Source of the DNA: Halopseudomonas nanhaiensis
GTDB lineage: Bacteria; Pseudomonadota; Gammaproteobacteria; Pseudomonadales; Pseudomonadaceae
Length of the DNA: 64,000 nt
NCBI RefSeq assembly: GCF_020025155.1
Contig: NZ_CP073751.1
Coordinates: 1,612,001-1,676,000, forward strand
Direction: 5' to 3'
Shown: piece after piece, positions 1 through 8,468 of the stretch
Layout: each line of letters opens with the position of its first letter
Position numbering within the stretch: position 1 is the stretch's first letter
The notes under the pieces: generated by a model
Told to the model about the DNA's origin: nothing
The model's input: only the letters and a program-made list of their open reading frames with translations
Databases searched by the model: none
Translations under genes and position numbers: made by a program

Positions 1-2
1 AC

Positions 3-722
3 CAGCTCGAACTCTACTACCAGCCGCTGATTCAGGTCCGCACTCGGCGTGCGATCGGCGTGGAGGCGCTATTGCGCTGGCGCCACCCCGAGCGGGGAAT
101 GGTCAGTCCGGACGTGTTCATTCCGCTGGCCGAGCAGAATGGACTGATCGTACCCATCGGGCGTTGGGTGCTGAACGAGGCATGCCGCCAGGCCCGACTC
201 TGGCAGCAGCAGGGGCTGGGGCTCGAGTCAGTCGCCGTCAACCTGTCGCCGCGTCAGTTCGTGCAGCAGGATGTGGTCGCGCTGGTCAGCTCCGCGCTGC
301 GCGACAGCGGCCTGCCGGCGAGCATGCTGGAGCTGGAAATCACCGAAAGCGCGTTGATGACCAACGCCGAGCAGGGCGAGCAGACGCTGCATGAGCTGAA
401 GAAGCTAGGGGTCGGCGTCGCCATCGACGACTTCGGCACCGGCTACTCCTCGCTCGCCTACCTGCGCCGATTCCCGCTGGACCGACTGAAGATCGACAAG
501 AGCTTCCTGGCCGGGGTGCCCGAGCGCCTGGAGGACAACCAGCTGGTGACTACCATTCTGGACATGGCCGCGAACATGCAGCTGGATGTGGTCGCCGAAG
601 GCGTGGAAAACGAAGCCCAGTGGCGGTTCCTGCAGAGCCGCGGCTGCAACGTCTGCCAGGGGTATCTGTTTGCCAGACCGATGCCGGCTGGTGAGCTGGC
701 GGAGTGGCTGATCCAGCAGTAG
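3..722 (+). CDS. EAL-domain cyclic-di-GMP phosphodiesterase, C-terminal part (5' end outside window)
   Basis: The frame is open from the first bases, so the N-terminus lies outside the window. The visible 239 residues are one EAL domain, which hydrolyses cyclic-di-GMP to pGpG. The signature is at residues 20-25 (VEALLRW). The other active-site elements are present: NLSPRQF, ELEITES, the DDFGTGYSS loop, KIDKSF and VAEGVEN. The metal and substrate ligands are therefore intact and I infer an active phosphodiesterase. The domain ends with the usual QGYLFARPMP segment and a short tail. Sensor or GGDEF domains would be upstream and cannot be seen. It converges on cmoB with 3 bp between the stop codons. 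Confidence 0.93.
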   Translation, partial: QLELYYQPLIQVRTRRAIGVEALLRWRHPERGMVSPDVFIPLAEQNGLIVPIGRWVLNEACRQARLWQQQGLGLESVAVNLSPRQFVQQDVVALVSSALRDSGLPASMLELEITESALMTNAEQGEQTLHELKKLGVGVAIDDFGTGYSSLAYLRRFPLDRLKIDKSFLAGVPERLEDNQLVTTILDMAANMQLDVVAEGVENEAQWRFLQSRGCNVCQGYLFARPMPAGELAEWLIQQ

Positions 723-725
723 TCG

Positions 726-1691
726 CTAGCGTGTCGCTACCAGGGTGGCGCGCAGCGGTGCCGGGTAGCCTTCACAGGTGCGCGTCGGGTCAGCGGGATC
801 GAGAAAGTCCGGCAGCGATTGAAAGCGCATCCATTCGGTGCTGCGCTGTTCGTCGGTGCTGGTACGGCTCAGGTCAACGCAGCGCACTTCGCTGAAACCG
901 GCCCTGCGCAGGAACAGCTCGAGCATCTTCACCGAAGGCAGGAACCAGACGTTGCGCATCTGGGCGTAGCGGTCCTCGGGCACCAGGCATGCCGTCTCAT
1001 CGCCCTCGATCACCAGCGTTTCCATCACCAGTTCCCCGCCCGGCCGCAGGCATGCGCGCAGTTGCAGGAGATGATCAATGGGCGAGCGCCGGTGATAGAG
1101 CACGCCCATCGAGAACACGGTGTCGAATCCTTCGGTCGGCTCTGGCAGATCTTCCAGTGTGAATGGCAGTTGCCACACTGGCGCGTCCGGCAGATAGGTG
1201 CGCACCGCTTCGAACTGCGTCAGGAACAGCAGATTGGGGTCCACGCCGATGACCAGGCTGGCGCCTGCGGCCCACATGCGCCACATGTAGTAGCCGTTCC
1301 CGCAGCCTACATCCAGCACCCGCCGACCACGTAGATCGAGGTGCGGAGCGACGCGTTGCCACTTCCAGTCCGAGCGCCACTCGGTATCGATGTGCACGCC
1401 AAACAGCTCAAACGGCCCCTTGCGCCACGGGTGCAGGCCTCTCAGTGCCTGCTCCAGCTGCTCATGGCCGGTTTTGTCAAGATCGGCAGGCGAACCTATC
1501 CTGACGCCCTCGGAGAGATCGGCAGTCGTGTGAAGAGCCGGCAGATCCGCCAGGCAGGCCTGCCACCGCGGCAGGTCGCCGTGGCGCTCGGCGATCGCCA
1601 GTCTCTGTCGCAGTGCAGCGGGCAGCGGGTCAAGCCAATGGGCCAGGGGGGAATCGCGCAGCTGGTCGAATAGTGGGCTGTAGTCAATCAC
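726..1691 (-). CDS. cmoB: tRNA U34 carboxymethyltransferase CmoB
   Basis: CmoB transfers the carboxymethyl group of carboxy-S-adenosylmethionine to 5-hydroxyuridine at tRNA position 34, giving cmo5U. The SAM-type fold is visible as [14 protein letters not shown] followed by [15 protein letters not shown], and [14 protein letters not shown] is the typical CmoB stretch. A longer reading to 1724 is possible. The GTG at 1691 is preferred because it overlaps the cmoA stop as GTGA, gives 321 residues (near the E. coli length) and begins [11 protein letters not shown], which matches the family N-terminus. It is translationally coupled behind cmoA, which makes its cofactor. Confidence 0.95.
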   Translation of the reverse strand: MIDYSPLFDQLRDSPLAHWLDPLPAALRQRLAIAERHGDLPRWQACLADLPALHTTADLSEGVRIGSPADLDKTGHEQLEQALRGLHPWRKGPFELFGVHIDTEWRSDWKWQRVAPHLDLRGRRVLDVGCGNGYYMWRMWAAGASLVIGVDPNLLFLTQFEAVRTYLPDAPVWQLPFTLEDLPEPTEGFDTVFSMGVLYHRRSPIDHLLQLRACLRPGGELVMETLVIEGDETACLVPEDRYAQMRNVWFLPSVKMLELFLRRAGFSEVRCVDLSRTSTDEQRSTEWMRFQSLPDFLDPADPTRTCEGYPAPLRATLVATR

Positions 1692-2428
1692 GGGTAGGCA
1701 ATCATCGAGCAGAAGTTGAGGCATTGAAACCAGGTATGCGCATGGCTGAAGCCGGCAGCGCTGAGCCGTTGTGTGTGCGTTTCGAGCGTATCGGGGATCA
1801 TCACGTTCTCGATCGCGCTGCGCTTCTGTGCGATTTCCAGCTCGCTGTAGCCGTTCGCCCGCTTGAAGGCGTAGTGAAGCTGTTCAAGGCAATGCTGCGT
1901 CGCGTCGTCGGTAAACTGCAACTTTTCCGACAGGATCATCACGCCGCCGGGCAGCAGCGCCTCTCGGATGCGCGTCAGTAATGCCAGGCGCTCGGCAGGG
2001 GCCACGAACTGCAGGGTGAAGTTCAGCACCACCACCGAGCACGGCGCCAGTTCCAGGCGGGTGATATCGGCCTCGACCACTTCGACGGGGCAGGGCTCCT
2101 CGACCATCGCATCCTGCGCAACCATGTACTCCCGGCAGCGTTCGACCATTGCCGAGGCATTGTCGACAGCCGTGATGCGGCATCCTTCCGCGCGTACATG
2201 GCGCCGCATGGACTGAGTCGCTGCGCCTAGCGAGCAGCCCAGATCATACAGGCGAGTCCCGCTGGTGGCATGCTGACCGGCGATCAGCCCGATGCTTTCG
2301 ACAATCGTGGGGTAGCCCGGTACCGAACGCTTGATCATGTCCGGGAATACGCGCGCAACGTCGTGATCGAAAACGAAATCCGCCACCTGGCTTTTGCGGG
2401 TGGAGAACAGATTGTCGGTGTGGGTCAT
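1688..2428 (-). CDS. cmoA: Carboxy-S-adenosyl-L-methionine synthase CmoA
   Basis: CmoA makes carboxy-SAM from SAM and prephenate for the CmoB reaction. The start at 2428 gives [18 protein letters not shown], which aligns with the E. coli start; the ATG-like codon five residues upstream adds nothing conserved. Recognisable parts are [20 protein letters not shown], the cofactor loop [17 protein letters not shown] and the C-terminal [14 protein letters not shown]. Length is 246 residues. It is the first gene of a two-gene operon with cmoB and is divergent from fimV across a 320-bp gap. Confidence 0.96.
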   Translation of the reverse strand: MTHTDNLFSTRKSQVADFVFDHDVARVFPDMIKRSVPGYPTIVESIGLIAGQHATSGTRLYDLGCSLGAATQSMRRHVRAEGCRITAVDNASAMVERCREYMVAQDAMVEEPCPVEVVEADITRLELAPCSVVVLNFTLQFVAPAERLALLTRIREALLPGGVMILSEKLQFTDDATQHCLEQLHYAFKRANGYSELEIAQKRSAIENVMIPDTLETHTQRLSAAGFSHAHTWFQCLNFCSMIAYP

Positions 2429-2748
2429 GGCGGGCGCTCGCAAACAGGCAAAGCGCGATTCTACCGCAAGCTACCGTCCGTGACAGGGCACTTGAACGGC
2501 CGGCTCGCTAGCGGCAAGATGTACGCCGTGTGTCATGAATACGTCCAACAGCGCGAGGTGAATGTGCTTTTGCAGCTTTTTTTGACGTCTGACGCAGATC
2601 TGTTCAAAATTTGAACCGCTCGATGGCATAATGATATTAATTTGCTCCTCCCGCCCATGCCAACGCAGGATTCCCGCTGCGGGGATGCAACGGATAGCAT
2701 CGATGAACGAGGGCGTGCGCCTGTCGTTCGCATGAATGAGGATATGGT
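2429..2748. other. Divergent intergenic region cmoA / fimV
   Basis: This 320-bp gap separates the divergent cmoA and fimV starts, so promoters for both should lie here. It is more AT-rich than its surroundings between about 2570 and 2650. I see no small gene with a convincing ribosome site. The clearest elements are the promoter-like pair and palindrome described separately at 2582-2616. Confidence 0.6.
2582..2616 (+). promoter_or_regulatory. Candidate fimV promoter overlapping a perfect 15-bp palindrome
   Basis: TTGACG (2582-2587) is followed after 17 bp by CAAAAT (2605-2610), a fair sigma70 pair facing fimV. The -10 lies inside GTTCAAAATTTGAAC (2602-2616), a perfect 7-1-7 inverted repeat. 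A protein bound there would block the promoter. The 5' leader would be about 130 nt. The hexamers are imperfect, so this is inference. Confidence 0.4.
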
Positions 2749-4914
2749 ATGGCTGTGAAACGCCAGATTGTCTGGGGCGTCGCATCATTGGCGACGTTGT
2801 ACATCGGCGTCGCCAATGCGCTGGGTCTGGGTGAGTTGAAGCTGGACTCGGCGCTTAACCAGCCTCTTGATGCCACCATATTCCTGCAGGGCGGCGGTGA
2901 TGTGGACCCGTCCGACATCCGGGTAAGCCTCGCGGACGCGGCTGCCTTTCGCAATGCGGGCCTCGAGCGGCCGCATTTTCTCACCGAGCTGCGCTTCACT
3001 CCGACCATGGAAAACAACCAGCTGGTTGTGCGCGTACAATCGCCCGGCCCGGTACGCGAGCCGTATCTGAACTTCCTCGTCGAACTGCGTCGACCGAACG
3101 GTCGTCTGCTGCGCGAGTACACTCTGCTCCTAGACCCGCCACTGTACCAGCCGCCGAGTGCGCCGCAGCCGCGTTCGTTTCCAGCGCCTGCCGGCAACCC
3201 GGTGCAGCAGGGGCGAGCCGTAGACGCAGCGCCGCGGGCGCCTGCCGCGCCACGCCCGGCAGCGGCGCCTGCTGCGCTGCCTGACCTCGCTCCTGCTGCC
3301 GGCGCGCGGCAGTACCGTACCGCTGCAGGGGACAGTTTGTGGGGGATCGCCTCGCGGGCCCGGCCGGGTGAGTCTGTGTCAATCGAAGAAACCATGCTGG
3401 CGATCCGCGCGTTGAATCCTGATGCCTTCATCGACGGCGATCCAAGCCGCCTGCGCGTGGGTCAGGTGCTTACGCTGCCCACGGCGGAGCAGTTGGGCGC
3501 AGCGGGCGAGGCGCCAGTGCCCGAGACAGCCTCGGACGGATCGCTGTCACAGGAACGCGCCGCTGCGCCGCTGATCGCTCCGCGTCCCGCGGCAACTACC
3601 GACAGCCGTTCAGGAATGGACGCCCAGACCGGTTCCGCTGCAGCGGCTGGTAGCCGCTCCGAGCCAGCCGTCACTGACGCCGAGCCAACAGCGCGGCTGC
3701 GGATCGAAGAAGAGCAGCGCTCCGAGCGGGTCAGTGCAGATGCGGCGCTGTTGGCCGATCGGCTGCGCAGCCTGGAAGCCCGCTTCAATGTGATGCTGGA
3801 CGAACTCGATGCACGTGATCGCCAGATTGCCAGTTTGCAGGCTGAGCTGGAGATCCTGCGGCAGGCGCAGCAGGCAGAGAGCGATCAGGGCGAAGGGAGC
3901 GCTGCATCCGCAGCCGGCCCTACATTGAGCGATGCACAGGACGCCGAGGGACCTGTTTCCACCACGGGCAGCGAAGAACCTGAGCCCGGCGCCGTGGACG
4001 CGGAAGTATTGCCCGCCGTAGCGGAAGCCCCCGAACCGGCCCAGCCGGCGGATGGCGAGGGGAGCACTGTGCCGGAGGCCCAGGAACAGGGCCTGATTTC
4101 ACGCTGGTGGCCGGCTCTGCTTGCACTGCTGGCAGTTCTGCTGGGTCTGGTGTTCTTCGCCCGCAAGCGCGCTGACGATCAGGATGACCCCGAAGAGGAA
4201 GAACGGGTGATGCCCGCGCAGCCCACCCGGGTGGCACCTGAAGCCGCTGCGCCCCTGGCCGCAGCGATGGCCGCTGATTCGGCTACTCAGCGGCCGACGG
4301 CCGTGCGGGCCGCGCCCAAGCCCGTTGACCCACTGGATGGCGTCGAGCTGTACATCACTTATGGACGCTTTGCAGAGGCACGCGCCATGCTGGACAAGGC
4401 GATTGTCGAGCAACCCAACCGGCTGGATCTACGTTACAAGCAGCTGCGGGTTCTGGCGGAACTGGGTGAGTCCCGCGCTTTCACCGCGCAGGAACAGAAC
4501 GTGCTGGCCCAGGGCGGCGATGCCGGCCGCATCGAGCAGATCAAGGCACGCTTCCCGGCCCTGTTCGCCGCCACGGACGCCGGGCTGGTGGAGCAGGTAG
4601 ACCACGTCGAGCCAATGCTGGCCGAGGAGACCACACCGGAGGCGGACGAACAGGCCGAAAGAGAGCGGGCCGAAGACATCACCGCGACCCAGCTTAATCT
4701 GAACGACTTCACGCTGGATCCCGATTGGGATCTGATCGAGGGGCTGACGCCTTCTGCGCCGCGCAAGGATAACGAGACGGCATTCGGTGCAGCGGATGAG
4801 CGCTTTGAAAGCAGCCTGCACGAGTTCCCCGAGATCGAGGAGCTCGACGACGAGCACAACGAGCACTTTCCGGGGATGCGCAGGGACGACAAGCCCCGGT
4901 CCGAGGACAGGTAA
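2749..4914 (+). CDS. fimV: FimV/HubP-type polar hub protein
   Basis: FimV proteins anchor polar landmarks and support type IV pilus assembly and twitching. The 721 residues show a signal peptide ending near ANA (residue 24) and the FimV N-terminal domain (about 25-125, LGLGELKLDSALNQPL). A LysM domain at about 187-241 (GDSLWGIA...LRVGQVLTLPT) is a peptidoglycan-binding module. A coiled coil follows at about 329-376, then a transmembrane segment at about 452-475 (WWPALLALLAVLLGLVFF) and an acidic cytoplasmic part. The FimV C-terminal TPR-like motif (GVELYITYGRFAEARAML) is near 530-560. It is shorter than P. aeruginosa FimV (about 900 residues), mainly in the acidic region. Confidence 0.93.
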   Translation: MAVKRQIVWGVASLATLYIGVANALGLGELKLDSALNQPLDATIFLQGGGDVDPSDIRVSLADAAAFRNAGLERPHFLTELRFTPTMENNQLVVRVQSPGPVREPYLNFLVELRRPNGRLLREYTLLLDPPLYQPPSAPQPRSFPAPAGNPVQQGRAVDAAPRAPAAPRPAAAPAALPDLAPAAGARQYRTAAGDSLWGIASRARPGESVSIEETMLAIRALNPDAFIDGDPSRLRVGQVLTLPTAEQLGAAGEAPVPETASDGSLSQERAAAPLIAPRPAATTDSRSGMDAQTGSAAAAGSRSEPAVTDAEPTARLRIEEEQRSERVSADAALLADRLRSLEARFNVMLDELDARDRQIASLQAELEILRQAQQAESDQGEGSAASAAGPTLSDAQDAEGPVSTTGSEEPEPGAVDAEVLPAVAEAPEPAQPADGEGSTVPEAQEQGLISRWWPALLALLAVLLGLVFFARKRADDQDDPEEEERVMPAQPTRVAPEAAAPLAAAMAADSATQRPTAVRAAPKPVDPLDGVELYITYGRFAEARAMLDKAIVEQPNRLDLRYKQLRVLAELGESRAFTAQEQNVLAQGGDAGRIEQIKARFPALFAATDAGLVEQVDHVEPMLAEETTPEADEQAERERAEDITATQLNLNDFTLDPDWDLIEGLTPSAPRKDNETAFGAADERFESSLHEFPEIEELDDEHNEHFPGMRRDDKPRSEDR

Positions 4915-4931
4915 GGCGGGACGAACGTAAG

Positions 4932-4960
4932 CAAGGCGACCGGATGGTCGCCTTGTTTGT
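4932..4960. terminator. Terminator hairpin between convergent fimV and lon-type gene
   Basis: Arms CAAGGCGACC and GGTCGCCTTG form a perfect 10-bp stem with loop GGAT, followed on the plus strand by the T-rich run GTTTGTTTT. It can terminate fimV and may also serve the minus-strand protease gene, although there is no T-run on that side. Confidence 0.8.
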
Positions 4961-4967
4961 TTTCTGA

Positions 4968-7379
4968 TCAGGCAAACAGCCGCCTGGCGACATCCTTGTA
5001 GTGGCTGGCGAAATGCACCGTCATGCCATCGGTGAGGTAGTCCGGCAGCTCTTCGTAATCACCCCGGTTGGCTTCCGGCAGAATCAGCTCGAAGATCGAC
5101 TGGCGTCGCGCGGCGATGACCTTCTCGCGTATGCCGCCAACCGGAAGGACCTGTCCGGTCAGGGTAATCTCTCCGGTCATGGCCAGGCCGGGGCGCGGCG
5201 CTTCGTTGCGAGCCAGCGACAAAAGAGCGCTGGTGATGGTCACGCCGGCGCTCGGCCCATCCTTCGGCGTCGCCCCTTCAGGCACGTGCAGATGCACGAA
5301 GGCTTCGTCGAAGAAGGTCTTGTCAGCCTTGTAGCGTTCGAGATTCGCGCACAGGTAACTGTAGGCAATTTCGGCCGACTCCTTCATCACGTCACCCAGC
5401 TTGCCGGTCAGCTTGAATCCCCGGTTCAGAGTATGGATCCGCGTTGCTTCCACGGGTAGCGTCGCGCCACCCATGGAGGTCCAGGCCAGCCCGGTAATGA
5501 TGCCGGTTCCCTTTAACGTCTTTTCGACTCTGAACGCCGGGGTGCCAAGCAGCGGCTTGAGATTCTCGGGCTTGATGCTGATTTTCGCATCGCCTTGCTC
5601 AAGCAGCGTGACCACGGACTTGCGCACCAGCTTGGACAGCTGTTTTTCCAGATTCCGTACGCCGGCTTCACGAGCGTATCCCTCGATCACCTGCCGCATG
5701 GCCTTGTCGCTGATGCGCAACTGACCCTTGCGTACGCCGGCGCGCTCGAGCTGGCGAGGCCAGAGATGCTGCTTGGCGATCGCCATCTTTTCTTCGGTGA
5801 TGTAGCCGGACAGACGGATTACATCCATGCGATCGAGCAACGGCCCGGGAATGCTGTCCAGCGTGTTGGCGGTACAGACGAAGAGTACCTTGGACAGGTC
5901 CAGGCGCAGGTCCAGATAATGATCGAGAAACTCGCTGTTCTGTTCCGGATCGAGCGTTTCCAGAAGCGCCGAGGCAGGATCCCCCTGATGACTGGCGCCG
6001 AGTTTGTCGATCTCGTCGAGCATGATGACCGGGTTCATTACCTTCACGTCCTTCAACGCCTGGACGAACTTGCCCGGCATCGCGCCGATGTAGGTGCGCC
6101 GATGACCCTTGATTTCCGCCTCGTCGCGCATGCCGCCAACGCTGAAGCGGTAAAACGGACGCCCGAGGCTTTCAGCGATCGAGTGTCCGATGCTGGTCTT
6201 GCCCACCCCGGGTGGGCCAACAAGCAGAATGATCGAGCCGGCTACCGAACCGCGATACGCCCCCACAGCCAGAAACTCGAGTATTCGCGCCTTGACGTCA
6301 TCAAGTCCGCTATGGTCACGGTCCAGCACCTTGCGCGCGTGCGCGATGTCGAGCTTGTCCTTGTGGGTCACGCCCCAGGGCATGCTGGTGGCCCAGTCGA
6401 GGTAGTTTCGCGTGACCGCATACTCGGGTGAGCCGGTCTCCAGGACCGACAGCTTGTTGAGCTCTTCTTCGATCTTGTCACGCGCGGTATCAGGCAACGT
6501 TTTGCCTTCGAGGCGCTCACGAAACTGCTCGACATCGGCGGTTCTGTCGTCCTTGGACAGACCCAGCTCGCGCTGGATGATCTTGAGTTGCTCCTTGAGG
6601 AAGAACTTGCGCTGATGGTCGGAGATGGTCCGGTTCACCTCGGCGCTGATTTCGCCCTGCAGGCGGGCGACGTCGATCTCCTTTTTCAGAAGCACCAGGA
6701 CCTTTTCCATGCGCCGCAGTATCGGCACCGTATCGAGTACGTCCTGCAGCTCGCCGGGCTTGGCTGAGGTCAGCGCTGCGGCAAAGTCCGAGAGCGGCGA
6801 GGGCTGGTTGGGGCTGAAGCGGTTCAGATAGTTCTTCAGCTCTTCGCTGTACAGCGGGTTGAGCGGCAGCAGTTCCTTGATGGCGTTGATCAGCGCCATG
6901 GCATAGGCCCGAACTTCATCGCGCTCGTCAGCCGGCGGTTCGGGGTATTCCACTTCCACCAGATAGGGCGGCTTGCGGCTGAGCCATTGAGTGATACGAA
7001 CGCGAGTCAGCCCCTGGGCGATGAACTGGATCTTGCCGTCTTCCTTCACCGCGTGGTGGATTTTCACCGCGCAGCCGGTCTGCGGCAGGTCTTCGCTGTT
7101 CAGCAGACCGGTTTCGCCTGGGCTGCCATCCACGTAAAACAGCGACAGGGCATGGTGCGGCGTGTTCGACACGCGCTCGATGGTTTCCGCCCAGGGCGCT
7201 TCATTCACCACCACCGGCATAACCTGAGCGGGGAAGAACGGTCTGTTGTGTACCGGCAGCAGATACAGCTTGTCCGGCAGGCGCTGGTTGGGGATCACCA
7301 GTCCGGTACCGGGCTGGAAACCGGCTTCCTGATCCTGCTCTTCGATTACGTCGGGTTGCTGGTGCTCATGGTCGGTCAT
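4968..7379 (-). CDS. asrA: Second Lon-type ATP-dependent protease (AsrA/PA0779-like)
   Basis: An 803-residue LonA-type protease. It has an N-terminal substrate domain (LPVHNRPFFPAQVMP), an AAA+ module with Walker A GPPGVGKT near residue 388 and Walker B VIMLDEIDK, and a C-terminal Ser-Lys protease with catalytic Ser in GPSAGV (about 707) and Lys in REKVIAARR (about 750). The N-terminal wording and the adjacent pruR-putA-putP genes match the auxiliary Lon-like protease PA0779/AsrA of P. aeruginosa, linked there to heat shock and aminoglycoside response. I therefore call it a paralogue, not the housekeeping Lon. It reads away from pruR. All catalytic residues are present. Confidence 0.92.
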   Translation of the reverse strand: MTDHEHQQPDVIEEQDQEAGFQPGTGLVIPNQRLPDKLYLLPVHNRPFFPAQVMPVVVNEAPWAETIERVSNTPHHALSLFYVDGSPGETGLLNSEDLPQTGCAVKIHHAVKEDGKIQFIAQGLTRVRITQWLSRKPPYLVEVEYPEPPADERDEVRAYAMALINAIKELLPLNPLYSEELKNYLNRFSPNQPSPLSDFAAALTSAKPGELQDVLDTVPILRRMEKVLVLLKKEIDVARLQGEISAEVNRTISDHQRKFFLKEQLKIIQRELGLSKDDRTADVEQFRERLEGKTLPDTARDKIEEELNKLSVLETGSPEYAVTRNYLDWATSMPWGVTHKDKLDIAHARKVLDRDHSGLDDVKARILEFLAVGAYRGSVAGSIILLVGPPGVGKTSIGHSIAESLGRPFYRFSVGGMRDEAEIKGHRRTYIGAMPGKFVQALKDVKVMNPVIMLDEIDKLGASHQGDPASALLETLDPEQNSEFLDHYLDLRLDLSKVLFVCTANTLDSIPGPLLDRMDVIRLSGYITEEKMAIAKQHLWPRQLERAGVRKGQLRISDKAMRQVIEGYAREAGVRNLEKQLSKLVRKSVVTLLEQGDAKISIKPENLKPLLGTPAFRVEKTLKGTGIITGLAWTSMGGATLPVEATRIHTLNRGFKLTGKLGDVMKESAEIAYSYLCANLERYKADKTFFDEAFVHLHVPEGATPKDGPSAGVTITSALLSLARNEAPRPGLAMTGEITLTGQVLPVGGIREKVIAARRQSIFELILPEANRGDYEELPDYLTDGMTVHFASHYKDVARRLFA

Positions 7380-7453
7380 CTACGCTACCTGTTCAGCGAT
7401 ATGTATGCCTACTGAGATAGTGGCGGCGCGCGAACAATTCAATATGGGTTTTC

Positions 7454-7482
7454 TTGTTACCAAACGGTGCGAGGGCTACCAT
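7454..7482 (+). promoter_or_regulatory. Candidate promoter of the AraC-family gene
   Basis: TTGTTA (7454-7459), a 17-bp spacer and TACCAT (7477-7482) form a weak sigma70-like pair (4/6 each). It sits 30 bp upstream of the ATG at 7513, which is one reason to prefer that start. Confidence 0.3.
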
Positions 7483-7512
7483 CTCTTCTGGTCCACCACG
7501 ACACGCACACCC

Positions 7513-8265
7513 ATGCCCACAACCCGCATCCTCGATCTGCCAAGCCAGAGTGCGACGCATGCTCACCCGGAGCATCAGCTGGTGCTTGGCCTGAACGGGT
7601 GCGCCGACTTCGAGGTTGACGGTACCGGTGGCGCGGTCAGCAGGCTTCATGCCTGCATCGTTCCGGGTGACGCCGCCCACGCTTTTTCCGGCCGTGGCGA
7701 GAATCGTATGCTGATCCTCGATGTGGCCATGCAGGAGTTCACCGACGCGGGACTGAAGCGACTGTTCGATCGGCCGCGCTTCCTCACGCTGGATTCCCGG
7801 CTGCTTGGCCTGCTGGATTTCGCCGGTGTCGAGCTGGGCCGGCACGGCAGCGACACACCGGTGGCCTGGCATCTGGGCAACACCGTGCTGCATGCAATCA
7901 GCCAGCAGCTCTCGTCATACGTGCCATCGCCCCGAGCGGCGCTGGATATCGAGGTGCTCAGGCGCTACGTGATGCAGCATCTGGACAAACCGATCAGCGT
8001 CAGGGATCTGGCCAGACAGGTCCATGTGAGTCCCAGCCACTTTCATGCGCTGTTTCGGCAGGCCACCGGTCATACACCGCATCACTTCGTGCAAATCTGT
8101 CGCGTGCGCCAGGCGGCCGACTGGCTCAGGGAAACGCGCCTGCCCATTGCCGAGGTCGCCAGCCGCAGCGGTTTCTGTAGCCAGAGCGCGCTGACGCACG
8201 CCACCCGACGGCATCTCGGGCTGACTCCCGGCGCGATTCGCCAGGGCGTTGCCGCTGCTTCATAG
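7513..8265 (+). CDS. pruR: AraC-family activator, probable PruR of the proline catabolic genes
   Basis: The protein has an N-terminal cupin-like effector domain (HAHPEHQLVLGLNG) and a C-terminal AraC DNA-binding domain with two helix-turn-helix units (VRDLARQVHVSPSHFHALF and IAEVASRSGFCSQSALT). In P. aeruginosa the AraC protein PruR lies between asrA and putA and activates putA-putP with proline; gene order here is the same. The start is uncertain. Frames beginning at 7405 or 7444 are open, but the stretch before 7513 is AT-richer, only 25 bp from the divergent protease start, and holds a promoter-like pair. The ATG at 7513 gives 250 residues beginning MPTTRILDLPSQ. No start has a good ribosome site. 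Confidence 0.85.
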   Translation: MPTTRILDLPSQSATHAHPEHQLVLGLNGCADFEVDGTGGAVSRLHACIVPGDAAHAFSGRGENRMLILDVAMQEFTDAGLKRLFDRPRFLTLDSRLLGLLDFAGVELGRHGSDTPVAWHLGNTVLHAISQQLSSYVPSPRAALDIEVLRRYVMQHLDKPISVRDLARQVHVSPSHFHALFRQATGHTPHHFVQICRVRQAADWLRETRLPIAEVASRSGFCSQSALTHATRRHLGLTPGAIRQGVAAAS

Positions 8266-8292
8266 TTCCATGCAACACAATCCGAGTTTCAT

Positions 8293-8325
8293 GCAAGAAG
8301 CCGTCGGGCTTCGCTCCTACATTGG
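8293..8325 (-). repeat. Degenerate single REP-like palindrome between pruR and putA
   Basis: On the minus strand the sequence reads TGTAGGAGCG followed by the hairpin GAAGCC-CGAC-GGCTTC. The head is that of the REP elements elsewhere in the window but the stem is different. It may act as the pruR terminator hairpin. Confidence 0.5.
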
Positions 8326-8468
8326 TTAGATGGCGCATCGCCTCAGTTGCAGACGATGCCAGCCACGAACAATGAATTCGATTCGCCACCTGTCGAACCC
8401 TGAGCTAGGGTTAGTCGAGGCGAATCCTTTTGTCCGGCAACGTGCCGGGCGCGATTGGAGCGTGCCAG

